Shown in pieces: positions 29,075 through 38,702 of a stretch of 64,000 nucleotides of DNA. The translations under genes were made by a program, and so were the position numbers. Each line of letters starts with the position of its first letter. Position 1 is the stretch's first letter. The notes under the pieces are model-generated. The model had not been told where the DNA came from. It made no database searches and saw nothing but the letters and a program-made list of their open reading frames with translations. The stretch is from Bernardetia sp963719525 (lineage in GTDB: Bacteria; Bacteroidota; Bacteroidia; Cytophagales; Bernardetiaceae), in assembly GCA_963719525.1 (NCBI GenBank), contig CAVRCG010000003.1, positions 168,046-232,045 on the forward strand, in the 5' to 3' direction.

Positions 29075-29082
29075 TATACTTG
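29075..29082 (+). promoter_or_regulatory. Candidate promoter of the Gabija-like operon
   Basis: TATACTTG resembles the TAnnTTTG -7 element 82 bases before the first ATG. No clear -33 box. Confidence 0.3.
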
Positions 29083-29163
29083 TTAAATATTATCAACATC
29101 AAACTTGCATAATTCTTTTAAGTAAAAAAGATATATTACTAAGAGTTATCTAAAACAAAAAAT

Positions 29164-31362
29164 ATGTATTTATCAGAACTTAAACTATGGAACTTTCGCA
29201 AATTTGGCTCAAATGATAATTTTGACTATAGTAAACCTGATTTAATTGCACCTTTCCAAAAAGGTTTAAATCTGCTTGTTGGTGAAAATGATAGTGGAAA
29301 AACAGCTATTATTGAAGCTATTAAGTATATTTTACTCACAAATAGCCGTGAATATATCCGATTAGAAATTGATGATTTCCATAATCATCACTCTTTTCCC
29401 AAAGATGAAAAACAAACACTAAGAATTGAATGTGATTTTAAGTTTAACCCAGAGGATACTGACAGTAAAGCTAAAAACTTCTTAGATTGGGGGCATTTCA
29501 ATGATAAAAATGAGTATGAACTAAGAGTTTTCTTAGAAGTTCAACAAACAAATGGCAAAATAGAACCTTATGATATTCGTGGTGGGATTGACAATGAGGG
29601 GGTAGTTCTTGATGCTCGTGCTAGAGAATTACTGCGTATTACTTACCTTAAACCACTACGTGATGCCAAAGAAGAATTAAAACCCAAAAAAGGCTCTCGC
29701 CTTTCGCAAGTTTTAGATAGTCATTCAATCTTTGCTGAAAAAGATAATCATTTTCTTACTAAAACTGTGAAGTTCGCTAATAAAGAGATTGCCAACTTTT
29801 TTGAAGGTAAAGAGGAACATCATTTTGATTTACTTGAGGGATTAAAGGGAATTGTAACAGAACCTAGCCAATTCGAACAAGTAGAATCACTATTTAAAGA
29901 CCATATATACAATTCAAGTGAAAAGGGAGATGAAGTTGCAAAAAAAATAAACGATTATCTTACAAGTTTTTTTGGAATAGATACCTTATCACAGTTTAGA
30001 ATTTCAGAAGCTAATTTAAAAGGAATTTTAGAACGGCTGAGCCTACATCTAAATAATATTAATGCAGGTTTGGGTTCTCACAACTTACTCTTTATTGCTG
30101 TTGAGTTGCTGCTCTTAGAAAAAGAAGGAGATTTTACAGGTTTGCGTTTGGCTCTGATAGAAGAAATTGAGGCACATTTACACCCACAAGCCCAAATGCG
30201 TTTAGTGGAATATTTACAAAAAGAATGTAATAGTAAAGATGTACAGATGCTTTTAACTACACATAGCCCTAATTTAGCTTCAAAAGTAAAGCTAGAAAAT
30301 TTGATTATCTGCCAAGATAATTATGCTTATCCAATGGGTAGTGATTACACAATGCTTGAAAAGAAAGATTACGCTTTTTTAGAAAGGTTTTTAGATGTAA
30401 CCAAAGCCAATTTATTTTTTGCTAAAGGTGTAATTTTAGTAGAAGGCGATGCAGAAAACTTGCTACTCCCAACTATTGCTAAAATTATTGACTGTGACTT
30501 GACACAAAATGGGGTTTCAATCATAAATCTTAGAGGTTTAACTTTCAAATACTATGAAAGGGTTTTTATACAAAAGAATAAAGCACTTGAATCACAAATG
30601 GATACTTCTGTTTCAATAGTTACAGATGTAGATACAAAAACATGGGAATATTTTGAAGTCAATACAGAGGTAAACAAACCTAAGTTCTTTGAAATGAATG
30701 ACGACATAATAAGTGAAATAAATACTAGATTTTACAACGAATTTAGTAATTTAGAGGAAGATATATTTACAAAGCCTGAAGATGTCAAAAAATATCTTAA
30801 AACTTGTTTTTTAAATGTTGATAGAAAAGTAATGCCTAGTGGTGTTAATGACTATATAAATTCTAAATTCAAGATAGTTGATAGTAAATCTGAATTGTTA
30901 CAACTGCAAAAGAAAGTCAAAGAGATTAAAGAAAGAAAGCATACGCCAAAAGATAAAAATGAAAAAATAAGAGGTTTTGTTAATACTCATTGGACTCTTG
31001 AATATGAATTAGCTTTAAGTTCTTTAAAAGAACTATTCTATACAGTAATTCTAATGGCTAAGAGTAGTGATTATTTTATGTTAGATGAATTGAATGAGTA
31101 TAGACAAGAAGCTCAAGATAAAATTAGTAGTTGGACAGATTTAAGTAAAACGCACGAACAGATTGCTTATGAAATTTACTGGGTTGAAATGATGGGAAGC
31201 AATAAAAATAAAACTTCCAAAGCTATTGTTGCTCAATTCTTTGCTGAAATTTTGGAAATAGAAATGATAACCAAAAAAGATGAACTCAAAAGACAAATTG
31301 AGGCAGATCTACATCTCAAATACCTTGTAGATGCTATAAAACATGCTACACAAAAATCTTAA
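29164..31362 (+). CDS. OLD-family ATP-dependent nuclease (GajA-like)
   Basis: A 732-residue ABC-type ATPase fused to a TOPRIM nuclease. Walker A GENDSGKT is at residues 40-47, the Walker B stretch LIEEIEAHLHP near 331-341, and the H-loop-like TTHSPNLAS follows. The TOPRIM domain starts at KGVILVEGDAE (Glu427) and has the Asp-x-Asp pair in VTDVDTK (488, 490). An extra helical region of about 200 residues follows, so it is longer than the 578-residue GajA of the original Gabija system. A UvrD-like helicase gene begins four bases after the stop, the arrangement that defines class 2 OLD nucleases and Gabija. Probable role: anti-phage DNA cleavage released when nucleotides fall. Confidence 0.88.
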   Translation: MYLSELKLWNFRKFGSNDNFDYSKPDLIAPFQKGLNLLVGENDSGKTAIIEAIKYILLTNSREYIRLEIDDFHNHHSFPKDEKQTLRIECDFKFNPEDTDSKAKNFLDWGHFNDKNEYELRVFLEVQQTNGKIEPYDIRGGIDNEGVVLDARARELLRITYLKPLRDAKEELKPKKGSRLSQVLDSHSIFAEKDNHFLTKTVKFANKEIANFFEGKEEHHFDLLEGLKGIVTEPSQFEQVESLFKDHIYNSSEKGDEVAKKINDYLTSFFGIDTLSQFRISEANLKGILERLSLHLNNINAGLGSHNLLFIAVELLLLEKEGDFTGLRLALIEEIEAHLHPQAQMRLVEYLQKECNSKDVQMLLTTHSPNLASKVKLENLIICQDNYAYPMGSDYTMLEKKDYAFLERFLDVTKANLFFAKGVILVEGDAENLLLPTIAKIIDCDLTQNGVSIINLRGLTFKYYERVFIQKNKALESQMDTSVSIVTDVDTKTWEYFEVNTEVNKPKFFEMNDDIISEINTRFYNEFSNLEEDIFTKPEDVKKYLKTCFLNVDRKVMPSGVNDYINSKFKIVDSKSELLQLQKKVKEIKERKHTPKDKNEKIRGFVNTHWTLEYELALSSLKELFYTVILMAKSSDYFMLDELNEYRQEAQDKISSWTDLSKTHEQIAYEIYWVEMMGSNKNKTSKAIVAQFFAEILEIEMITKKDELKRQIEADLHLKYLVDAIKHATQKS

Positions 31363-31366
31363 AACT

Positions 31367-33412
31367 ATGATACCAATTATTACAGATGAGCATATCGACA
31401 TAATTGAAAAAGAACTTTTACCACAAGGTTGTTATTTTAATGATCAAAGACGTGCATTTATAAAATGTATTGGTTCAAGAGATGTCAATGCTTGTGCTGG
31501 TAGTGGAAAAACTACTGCACTTATCGCCAAATTGATGATTTTAGATAGGTTTTTCATGCCATTTTCGCATAATAAGGGTGTTTGTATTCTTACACATACT
31601 AACGTAGCCATTGATGAAATTAAAGAAAAATTAGGAGTAAACTCTAAACTTCTTAATTATCCTAACTTCTTCGGTACTATTCAAGCATTTGTAGATAAGT
31701 TTTTAGCTGTTCCGATGTATGCAAAAAGTTTTGAGAAAAGACCTACACGAATCGATAATGATTGGTATAATGATATACTGAAAAGTATAGGAAATTACTT
31801 GTTAAGTGATGCAAATACAGAGCATTGGCAAAGTGCAAAAGGATGGTTAAGAAATCAGAGAGAACCGATAAAAACTCTCGCTAAAATTAGATTTTCTTTA
31901 CAAAACAATGATATACAAAAATTACAATTACTTAAAAAATTTAATAGTGAAAACTTATTTCAATCAGAAACACCTGCCTATAAGAATTTTTATAAAATAA
32001 AGTATAACGCTCTATTTAAAGACAGAGGTGTTCTATGTTTTGATGATGCTTATACATTAGCAAATCTTTATATAAAAGAATACGAAGACCAACTCAACAA
32101 TCTATTTGCTAATCGTTTTCAGTTCGTATTTATAGACGAAATGCAAGATAGTTATCAACATCAAATTGATATTTTTGATAAAATATTTGATAAAGAACAC
32201 ATTATTTATCAGTGTATTGGCGACCCGAATCAAGCCATTTTCAATTCTACAAGTCCAGATTGTGCTTGGACACCTAATAATGCTTTACCTATTTCAGATA
32301 GTCAGCGTTTTTCTACAAAAATTGCTGATGCTATTCAAAATATTAGACTGGACAAATCTTTGTTACTAAAAGGAAATTGTACCAAGCAAGTATTAAAAGA
32401 TGACGATACAAGAAAAGAAATAAAGCCTTATATCATTATTTTTGAAGATAGTCAAATAAAAGATGTAATTACAAATTTCAAAGATTTAATTATTAAACAT
32501 AAATTACATATTCCTAAAACAACAGAGCAAGAACCTAAGAAGATAAAATTTAAGGCTATCGGCTGGGTTGGACAAGATAAAGATGAAGAAACAACAAGTG
32601 GACAAATCAAACACCTTATTAAGCACTATTTTGAAAATCACACCTATAAAAAAGAAAGCAAAACCAAAGAAACTTTTGATAACTTGTCAGATTACCTTTT
32701 GAAACAAGAGTTACCTAAAAACGAAAAAGGAGAAAAACTTCCACAAAATTCTAAAATCTATAAATATGCTTTAACAAATTCTTTTTTAAAGGTGTTGCGT
32801 ACAGTAGGCAAAAAGCAACAGGATGAAAAATATTATAACTCAACTTCTTTTTGGCAAAAAGTATATTTAGATAAGACATTTACCGAAAGTATTTTATCTA
32901 AAATGACTTTTTGGATTAAAAGTATTGTACAAGGAAACGATATAAAAGACGATGTAAAAGCGTTTATTTGTAACGAATTGAAAGTATTTTTTGCTTATCA
33001 ATGTAATCAAGAATTAACTAACTTTATTAATAATCCATCCAATTTACAAGCTATACATAATCAAAAACCTAAAAACTATATAGAATATGAAAGTGATAAT
33101 GTCAAATTTAAAATAGATATTGCTACCATTCATAGTGTAAAAGGCGAAACACATACAGGAACTTTATATTTAGAAACTTTTAAAGATAAATACGAAACTA
33201 AAAAAGGTGTCTTTAAACAATGTTTAAAAAAGACAGAGGATAGAAATAGAGTATTTGGAGTACAATTAAAAGAAACTTTAAAAATGGCTTATGTAGGAAT
33301 GTCTCGTCCTTCACACTTACTTTGTGTAGCTATTCACAAAAGTAGTTTATTGAATTTTGATCAAGACAAAATAGATTTAGAAAATGCAGGTTGGGAAGTG
33401 ATTGTACTCTAA
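31367..33412 (+). CDS. UvrD-like superfamily 1 helicase (GajB-like)
   Basis: A DNA helicase partner of the OLD nuclease. Motif I is NACAGSGKTTAL, motif II FIDEMQDSYQHQ, motif III-like QCIGDPNQAIF, and the C-terminal motifs IATIHSVKGETHTGTLY and MAYVGMSRPSHLLCV are intact. I prefer the ATG at 31367, four bases after the nuclease stop; an in-frame ATG at 31343 would overlap it. From 31367 the protein has 681 residues, longer than the 494-residue GajB, so the system is a Gabija-like variant. Both genes lie on one transcript with no other gene in the unit. Confidence 0.85.
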   Translation: MIPIITDEHIDIIEKELLPQGCYFNDQRRAFIKCIGSRDVNACAGSGKTTALIAKLMILDRFFMPFSHNKGVCILTHTNVAIDEIKEKLGVNSKLLNYPNFFGTIQAFVDKFLAVPMYAKSFEKRPTRIDNDWYNDILKSIGNYLLSDANTEHWQSAKGWLRNQREPIKTLAKIRFSLQNNDIQKLQLLKKFNSENLFQSETPAYKNFYKIKYNALFKDRGVLCFDDAYTLANLYIKEYEDQLNNLFANRFQFVFIDEMQDSYQHQIDIFDKIFDKEHIIYQCIGDPNQAIFNSTSPDCAWTPNNALPISDSQRFSTKIADAIQNIRLDKSLLLKGNCTKQVLKDDDTRKEIKPYIIIFEDSQIKDVITNFKDLIIKHKLHIPKTTEQEPKKIKFKAIGWVGQDKDEETTSGQIKHLIKHYFENHTYKKESKTKETFDNLSDYLLKQELPKNEKGEKLPQNSKIYKYALTNSFLKVLRTVGKKQQDEKYYNSTSFWQKVYLDKTFTESILSKMTFWIKSIVQGNDIKDDVKAFICNELKVFFAYQCNQELTNFINNPSNLQAIHNQKPKNYIEYESDNVKFKIDIATIHSVKGETHTGTLYLETFKDKYETKKGVFKQCLKKTEDRNRVFGVQLKETLKMAYVGMSRPSHLLCVAIHKSSLLNFDQDKIDLENAGWEVIVL

Positions 33413-33472
33413 ATATGAAACTTATACTTTTCTAAATTTAATAGTTTGATTTGTAATACATTAAATATTCAG

Positions 33473-33514
33473 AAAAAAAGCCTAGCCATTTCCTAAAGAA
33501 ATTACTAGACTTTT
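33473..33514 (-). terminator. Terminator after lipoprotein copy 1
   Basis: On the minus strand AGTCTAGTAATTTC pairs with GAAATGGCTAGGCT before a T-run. The same sequence follows the paralogue at 34005. Confidence 0.75.
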
Positions 33515-33531
33515 AAAATAGAATAGAATTT

Positions 33532-33921
33532 TTATTGAACTCTTTTTGTTCCGATATAAAGATTTGAAGGATTTTGTACAAATTCGGCACTAATTATTTT
33601 TATTGTTATTACATCTTCGGAACGAAAAATATCAACTTTATTATTATCAGTCGAATATGTTATAGTTTCTATACCTGCTACTGTTTCTCTTGTTCTGTCC
33701 GTAATTTGTAAAACAAGATTTTTTGTCAGTGCATCTGTATCTCCTTTGTTAGAAAGCGTAATTACATTTACTGCTCCTTCTACATTAATATCGCCTGAAA
33801 TACTCTCATATACACCTGGTAGATCGGCTGCAAAATTAACTACATTATCTTCGTTACAAGAAGAAAATGAAAAAGTTATAAAAGTGAGTACAAGAAAAAG
33901 TAAAGTGTTGTTTGTGTTCAT
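33532..33921 (-). CDS. Small lipoprotein, tandem paralogue 1
   Basis: A 129-residue protein with a lipoprotein signal (LTFITFSFSSC, Cys at about 22). It is about 70% identical by eye to the next gene on the same strand: both share LPGVYES/IPGTYES, INVITLSNKGD, ALTKNLV and end in NIYIGTKRVQ or NLYIGTKRVQ. The layout resembles lipocalin-like or beta-sandwich lipoproteins; function unknown. The gene and its terminator were duplicated together. Confidence 0.75.
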   Translation of the reverse strand: MNTNNTLLFLVLTFITFSFSSCNEDNVVNFAADLPGVYESISGDINVEGAVNVITLSNKGDTDALTKNLVLQITDRTRETVAGIETITYSTDNNKVDIFRSEDVITIKIISAEFVQNPSNLYIGTKRVQ

Positions 33922-34004
33922 GAGTTTTGTTTAAATAAGTGCTTCAAGACAAAAAATGAGCTTGATTTGTACATTGAACCTATCTATTCTGATAATGTTT
34001 TTTT

Positions 34005-34049
34005 ACAAAAAAAAGTCTAGCCATTTCCTAAAGAAATTACTAGACTTTT
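34005..34049 (-). terminator. Terminator after lipoprotein copy 2
   Basis: Same stem as at 33473 with one change (GTCTAG for GCCTAG) that makes the pairing better; T-run on the minus strand. Confidence 0.75.
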
Positions 34050-34080
34050 AAAGTTATATTTTTCAAATAAAACAGATTTT

Positions 34081-34461
34081 TTATTGAACTCTCTTTGTTC
34101 CAATATAAATATTCAATGGATTTTGCACATATTCTGCACTTGTTACTTTGATTGTAATTATATCGTCATTACGATAAATATCAACATCATTGTTGTTGGT
34201 AGAATAACGTACTGTTCCGTTATCTTCCGTTGATTTATCCGTAATTTCTACAACAAGATTTTTGGTAAGTGCATCGCTATCTCCTTTGTTAGAAAGTGTG
34301 ATTACATTGATTGCTCCTTCTACATTTACATCGCCTGAAAGGCTCTCATACGTACCGGGAATGTCATCAGCGTAATTTACTACATCATCTTTATCACAAG
34401 AAGTAAAAGAAAAAGCCATAAAGGCAAGCACAAAGAACATCAAGATTTTGTTCGTTTTCAT
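34081..34461 (-). CDS. Small lipoprotein, tandem paralogue 2
   Basis: A 126-residue lipoprotein (AFMAFSFTSCDKDD, Cys at about 22). Paralogue of the preceding entry, differing mostly in the middle loop (STEDNGTVRYSTNNNDVDIY). Each copy has its own terminator, so they may be expressed separately. No known domain recognised. Confidence 0.75.
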   Translation of the reverse strand: MKTNKILMFFVLAFMAFSFTSCDKDDVVNYADDIPGTYESLSGDVNVEGAINVITLSNKGDSDALTKNLVVEITDKSTEDNGTVRYSTNNNDVDIYRNDDIITIKVTSAEYVQNPLNIYIGTKRVQ

Positions 34462-34608
34462 ATAAAATACAGTTAAAAAAATTTGAGTTAAAAAAATGAA
34501 CCAAGCACAGAAAAATAGCTTGATTTACCTACTTACAAACGAAGCTATTCTAAAAAGGTTCTGTTTATTCTGGAATTTTTATTTCGTTTTCTACTAATTT
34601 TACAAAAA

Positions 34609-35019
34609 TTAAGAAAGCCACCTAATAGCTTCTGATAAAGATTGAAAATAGTGATAAGGAATCATTTCTTCAAACTTTTTGGTCAGGCTTTCTGTCTGGC
34701 TAGTCATACTAAAACGCCCAAAAACATCTTTGGGAACAATAACTGCCATCTTTGCGTCTTTTTGAGCTACCTCCAAAAGTTTAGGATAAAATTCTTCTAG
34801 CACCCATTCATTTACTTTTGGGTGAACGGCTTGCCTTTCCGTTTGGTCAATAATCCAATGAAGAGCTTTTTTTTCCGTATAAAAATCTAATGCTTTTATC
34901 ATTGCACTTTTAAAATCATCTACCATCACAAATCCTTTCCAATAAACATAAATAGCAGAATTTTCTTTATCATAGAAAATTTCAACATTAGGCTGTTTGT
35001 ATAATGATTGTTTTGACAT
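34609..35019 (-). CDS. STAS/SpoIIAA-like domain protein
   Basis: A 136-residue soluble protein of the type seen widely in Bacteroidota: two strands at the start (VEIFYDKENSAIYVYWKGFV), a helix, then HWIIDQTERQAVHPKVNEWV. This is the STAS/SEC14-related fold with an unknown ligand. No membrane segment and no obvious operon partner. Confidence 0.55.
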   Translation of the reverse strand: MSKQSLYKQPNVEIFYDKENSAIYVYWKGFVMVDDFKSAMIKALDFYTEKKALHWIIDQTERQAVHPKVNEWVLEEFYPKLLEVAQKDAKMAVIVPKDVFGRFSMTSQTESLTKKFEEMIPYHYFQSLSEAIRWLS

Positions 35020-35092
35020 AGTAGTAGTAAAGTTAGTAAGTAGATCAGAAATGATACAACTATTGTTTTTTGTAAAAATTAGAGAAAAAGAG

Positions 35093-35746
35093 TTAATAGC
35101 TCAGAGCCGAAATAGCAACTATTACAAAACCAATTAGAAGTAAAGATAAAAGAGAAGCAATTCCACCAATTAAAGCTAAAGTCATCGTATGGGATTTGTG
35201 ATATAATGTTATGTCTTTATTCGCTACAACAGAAATACCAATAATAGCAGTAATGACCGAAAGTATCAACAAACCGATAGCAAAAAGAGGAAGCAAAGCT
35301 CCAATAGTATAACCAGTAGTTCCGAGAATGATAGTTGTTGCGATAATTCCTAGACCAGTTAGCGCAGAAAAAAAGGATACATAAGCAGCCCAATGTATTT
35401 TTTGTCCTTTTTCTTTGATTCCGTTTTTCCTGTTTTCTTTGTTGGTTTTGCGTTGTTCTTTTATAGTTGTCCAGATTGCTTTTCTAAATTCTTTACGGTT
35501 TTGTTTGGCTAATTGCTTCCGTTGCTTTTTTTCTTGCTTGATTTGTTTCTTAGTTTTCGTTTTTTGCTTTGCTGGTTCTACGCTTTTTGTAGAAATGACA
35601 TCGGAGCTATTTTCTTTAAAAATATCTTTTTCAGAAGATTCTTCCGAAGGAAAATTTAATGAATTAATTGAAAAAGTAGAAGCCTTTGAGGCAGTAGAAA
35701 AACCTATAAACAAGGATAGAAATAAGAGCAAAATAAAAGCACGCAT
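35093..35746 (-). CDS. Membrane protein with Lys-rich linker
   Basis: A 217-residue protein with a signal peptide (LLLFLSLFIGFSTASKA), a highly charged linker of about 60 residues (QTKTKKQIKQEKKQRKQ and similar), then three hydrophobic segments between residues 118 and 217. It resembles DUF4190-type small membrane proteins of Bacteroidota. Function unknown. Confidence 0.6.
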   Translation of the reverse strand: MRAFILLLFLSLFIGFSTASKASTFSINSLNFPSEESSEKDIFKENSSDVISTKSVEPAKQKTKTKKQIKQEKKQRKQLAKQNRKEFRKAIWTTIKEQRKTNKENRKNGIKEKGQKIHWAAYVSFFSALTGLGIIATTIILGTTGYTIGALLPLFAIGLLILSVITAIIGISVVANKDITLYHKSHTMTLALIGGIASLLSLLLIGFVIVAISALSY

Positions 35747-35872
35747 AATTGGAAAGGTTAAAAAATGGAAGATTGAAAAATAAGTACAGAAATAAACGAT
35801 AGACTAAAAATAATTATTTTTTCGGATTTTGTCTAACATTACTGTTTTAAAAGATAGATTGTTTTACAAACA

Positions 35873-35937
35873 AAAAATATTCATTTTCTCATAAAATAGA
35901 ATTTGCAAACCCTGTTTTATAGAAAATGAATATTTTT
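35873..35937. repeat. Long hairpin repeat
   Basis: AAAAATATTCATTTTCT at 35873 pairs exactly with AGAAAATGAATATTTTT at 35921; ATAAAA/TTTTAT extends the stem inward. The loop sequence (complement of ACAGGGTTTGCAAATTC) recurs near 11250. It abuts MITE copy B. Confidence 0.6.
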
Positions 35938-35942
35938 AAACT

Positions 35943-36150
35943 TTACTAACTGATGTTACGCAATTAAAATGAAACCCACGAATTTATTCGTGGAAGCTAC
36001 CACCACCTTCTTCGTTTTTTTGTTTCTACTATATTCTAAAAACGGAAAAGTAGATTCATGTAAAAAGTAGTGGTTACTTTCCCACGAATAAATTCGTGGG
36101 TTTCGTCTAAACTTCTTTAAACTTTGATGTTGCGTAACATCAGTTACTAA
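35943..36150. mobile_element. MITE-like element, copy B
   Basis: A 208-bp element with near-perfect 21-bp ends (TTACTAACTGATGTTACGCA on the left, complement of TTAGTAACTGATGTTACGCA on the right). Two CCACGAATAAATTCGTGG-type palindromes lie inside. It matches copy A at 25737 except for small internal indels, and lies 12 bases past the dsbD stop. Confidence 0.82.
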
Positions 36151-36162
36151 CGTAAACAAATT

Positions 36163-38424
36163 CTACAAACTACTATTCAAACGCTGTTTTTGAAATTCTC
36201 TTATTCCTCGTTGCAAGAAATCCTTAAACGTTTCTGTATCTACTCTTCCAACAGGTTTTAGTAAAGGCTGGTGCGTGTAAGGGTTGATTATAAAATAATT
36301 CGGTTGTGCATTCTGACCAAAACGACGAATCTGAAAATCTGAATTTCGCTTTCCTATTGTTTCCATTTCTTTTCCATTTCTAGCTGAAGTATATTTCTCT
36401 TCTTCTGTAAGTTCTTGACGTTCATCTACATAAAGCGCAACAATGGTAAGCTCGTTTTTTAACAAAGATATAATTTCAGATTGATTCCAAACTGATGCTT
36501 CCATTTCTCTACAATTCACACAGCCGTGTCCTGTGAAATCAATAAAAAGAGGTTGATTAGCTCGTTTGGCTGCTTCTATCGCTTCAAAATATTCAAAATG
36601 TCCTTCTAATCCGTGTGGCAAATGCAGAATGTCAGAATATTTTGCTTTATCGTTCACGGCAGCTTTGTCTTCTCCTCTTATCAAAGCAACTAAATCAAAT
36701 TCATTTGTGCTTTGTGGTGGCAAATATCCAGAAAGTGGACTAAGTGGCGCACCAAAAAGACCAGGCATCAAATACAAAAAGAAAGCAAAAGAAGTAATTG
36801 CTAGTAGAAGCCGTCCAACACTTAATTTTTCGATAATGCTATCGTGTGGCAAACGAATTTTTCCCAACAAATAAAGTCCTAAAAAGAAAGCTGTCAACAT
36901 CCAAATTACGATATAAACAGGACGATCTAATATTCCCCAATGATACACTTGATCAGCAACACTCAAAAACTTAAAGGCTAAAGCTAATTCTATAAAACCC
37001 AAAACTACTTTAACGGTATTCAACCAGCCCCCCGATTTTGGAAGACTAGAAAGTAGAGAAGGAAAAATGGCGAAAAGTGTAAAAGGAAGCGCAAAAGCTA
37101 AAGAAAAAGCAAACATTCCCAAAACAGGTTTGATAACCTCTCCTTGTGCAGACATAACCAAAATGCTTCCTGCAATCGGTCCTGTACACGAAAAAGAAAC
37201 CACTACAAGCGTAAGAGCCATAAAAAATATTCCTACATAACCTCCTTTATCAGCCTGTTTGTCTATATTATTTACCATTTTTGAAGGAAGTACAATATCA
37301 AACGCTCCAAAAAATGAAATTGCGAAAATTATGAAAACAAGAAAAAACAAAACATTAGGAATCCAATGTGTAGCCAAAATACTTGCTGCATCATCTCCCA
37401 AAAAACGAGATACGATAAAACCAATTAAGGTATAAAGTCCAATAATCGAAAAACCATAAAACATAGCACGAGCAATTCCTTCAAAACGATTTTTACTTCT
37501 GGTCGTAAAAAAAGAAACCGTCATCGGAATCATAGGAAAAACACAAGGCGTAAGAAGTGCCACCAAACCACTCAAAAAAGCTGCAATCATAAATCCCCAC
37601 AAACTCTCACTCTCTCCACTCAAATCGGTCGTAACTTCTGGCAATTCTTTAAATGGGTCACCTGCTGGAACGTAGTTTTTAGTTTGGTCAAAGGTTGTTA
37701 TTTCTGTTTTTTCTGTTTCTTGATTTGAAGAATTTATAAGTAACAAACTATCATTATTTTCTATTACAAGTACATTTGCGCCTTCTGTATTTTCATTAGT
37801 TTCATTATTATCAGCAATAGTTGGTATCTGACCATTATTCTTTTCTATCTTATCATTTACATTTTTATTGTCGTTCCCTTTTTTATCTTCCTCTTTTATT
37901 ACCTTTTCTGCTTTTCCTGCTTGTGCTTTTATAATAAACTCAAAATCAGGTTCTTGCATAATACATTTGCCCGAAACTTCCGAACATTCTTGATATGTCA
38001 GAGTAGTTTTAATGGTCGCAGTCGGCTTCAAAATTTTTACAACTTGATAAAACTTTCCTTTTTTGACAAAATAAGTATAATCGCCTTCCCAAAGATCATC
38101 ATATTTTTTCTTCGGATTGACAGCCTTCAATCCTCCAATTACTTCAAAGGCATCACTTTTTTCAAAATTTAGTTCGGCTACAATGGGCCCTAATAATTTA
38201 TCAAAATCAGAAGAATAAACATACCAATCTTTATCAATATCTACTTCAAAATAAAGTTTTATGGTTTCTCCTACTTTTACGTTTGATAAATCAGCAGGTT
38301 CTGTGTAGGTTTTCCATTTCGAATGTTGTTCTATTTGAGCAGTAACATCAGAGCAAGAAGAAAAGAGAAGGGCAATAACTGCAAAAAACACAGTCAGAAG
38401 TGAGAAAGAAGTATATTTTTTCAT
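36163..38424 (-). CDS. dsbD: Thiol:disulfide interchange protein DsbD
   Basis: A 753-residue inner-membrane protein that carries electrons from cytoplasmic thioredoxin to the periplasm. It has an N-terminal signal with lipobox-like ALLFSSCSD, a periplasmic alpha domain (GKCIMQEPDFEF), a low-complexity Asn/Glu/Lys linker at about 165-260, then eight membrane spans including LLTPCVFPMIPMTVSFF and FSCTGPIAGSIL with the two buried cysteines. The C-terminal thioredoxin domain has DFTGHGCVNCREME (Cys-x-x-Cys). Domain order and length are standard. It serves disulfide reduction and cytochrome c maturation. Confidence 0.92.
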   Translation of the reverse strand: MKKYTSFSLLTVFFAVIALLFSSCSDVTAQIEQHSKWKTYTEPADLSNVKVGETIKLYFEVDIDKDWYVYSSDFDKLLGPIVAELNFEKSDAFEVIGGLKAVNPKKKYDDLWEGDYTYFVKKGKFYQVVKILKPTATIKTTLTYQECSEVSGKCIMQEPDFEFIIKAQAGKAEKVIKEEDKKGNDNKNVNDKIEKNNGQIPTIADNNETNENTEGANVLVIENNDSLLLINSSNQETEKTEITTFDQTKNYVPAGDPFKELPEVTTDLSGESESLWGFMIAAFLSGLVALLTPCVFPMIPMTVSFFTTRSKNRFEGIARAMFYGFSIIGLYTLIGFIVSRFLGDDAASILATHWIPNVLFFLVFIIFAISFFGAFDIVLPSKMVNNIDKQADKGGYVGIFFMALTLVVVSFSCTGPIAGSILVMSAQGEVIKPVLGMFAFSLAFALPFTLFAIFPSLLSSLPKSGGWLNTVKVVLGFIELALAFKFLSVADQVYHWGILDRPVYIVIWMLTAFFLGLYLLGKIRLPHDSIIEKLSVGRLLLAITSFAFFLYLMPGLFGAPLSPLSGYLPPQSTNEFDLVALIRGEDKAAVNDKAKYSDILHLPHGLEGHFEYFEAIEAAKRANQPLFIDFTGHGCVNCREMEASVWNQSEIISLLKNELTIVALYVDERQELTEEEKYTSARNGKEMETIGKRNSDFQIRRFGQNAQPNYFIINPYTHQPLLKPVGRVDTETFKDFLQRGIREFQKQRLNSSL

Positions 38425-38702
38425 AAAATTAATAGAAGGCTATAAAATAATAACAGGAAATACAGATAATAACAAATGAATAAATTATCATACACCAATT
38501 TGAAAGCTCAATTTACAAACGTAACGAGCAACACTAACTTTAAAGTTATGAATTTAATTTAATTTATCTATTTTGAGTTTTTTGTTATTGAATCTTAACG
38601 TACAATTTACAATTTCAGATAGTAGACAATTAATACGAATCAACTGAAATTACTGATGTTCAATAATTATCTGCGTAATTTTTAATACATAATTATCACT
38701 CA

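Noticed and set aside
35956..36159. 67-residue minus-strand frame in the MITE
   Set aside because: It lies wholly within the inverted-repeat element, is interrupted in the other copy, and has no start context.
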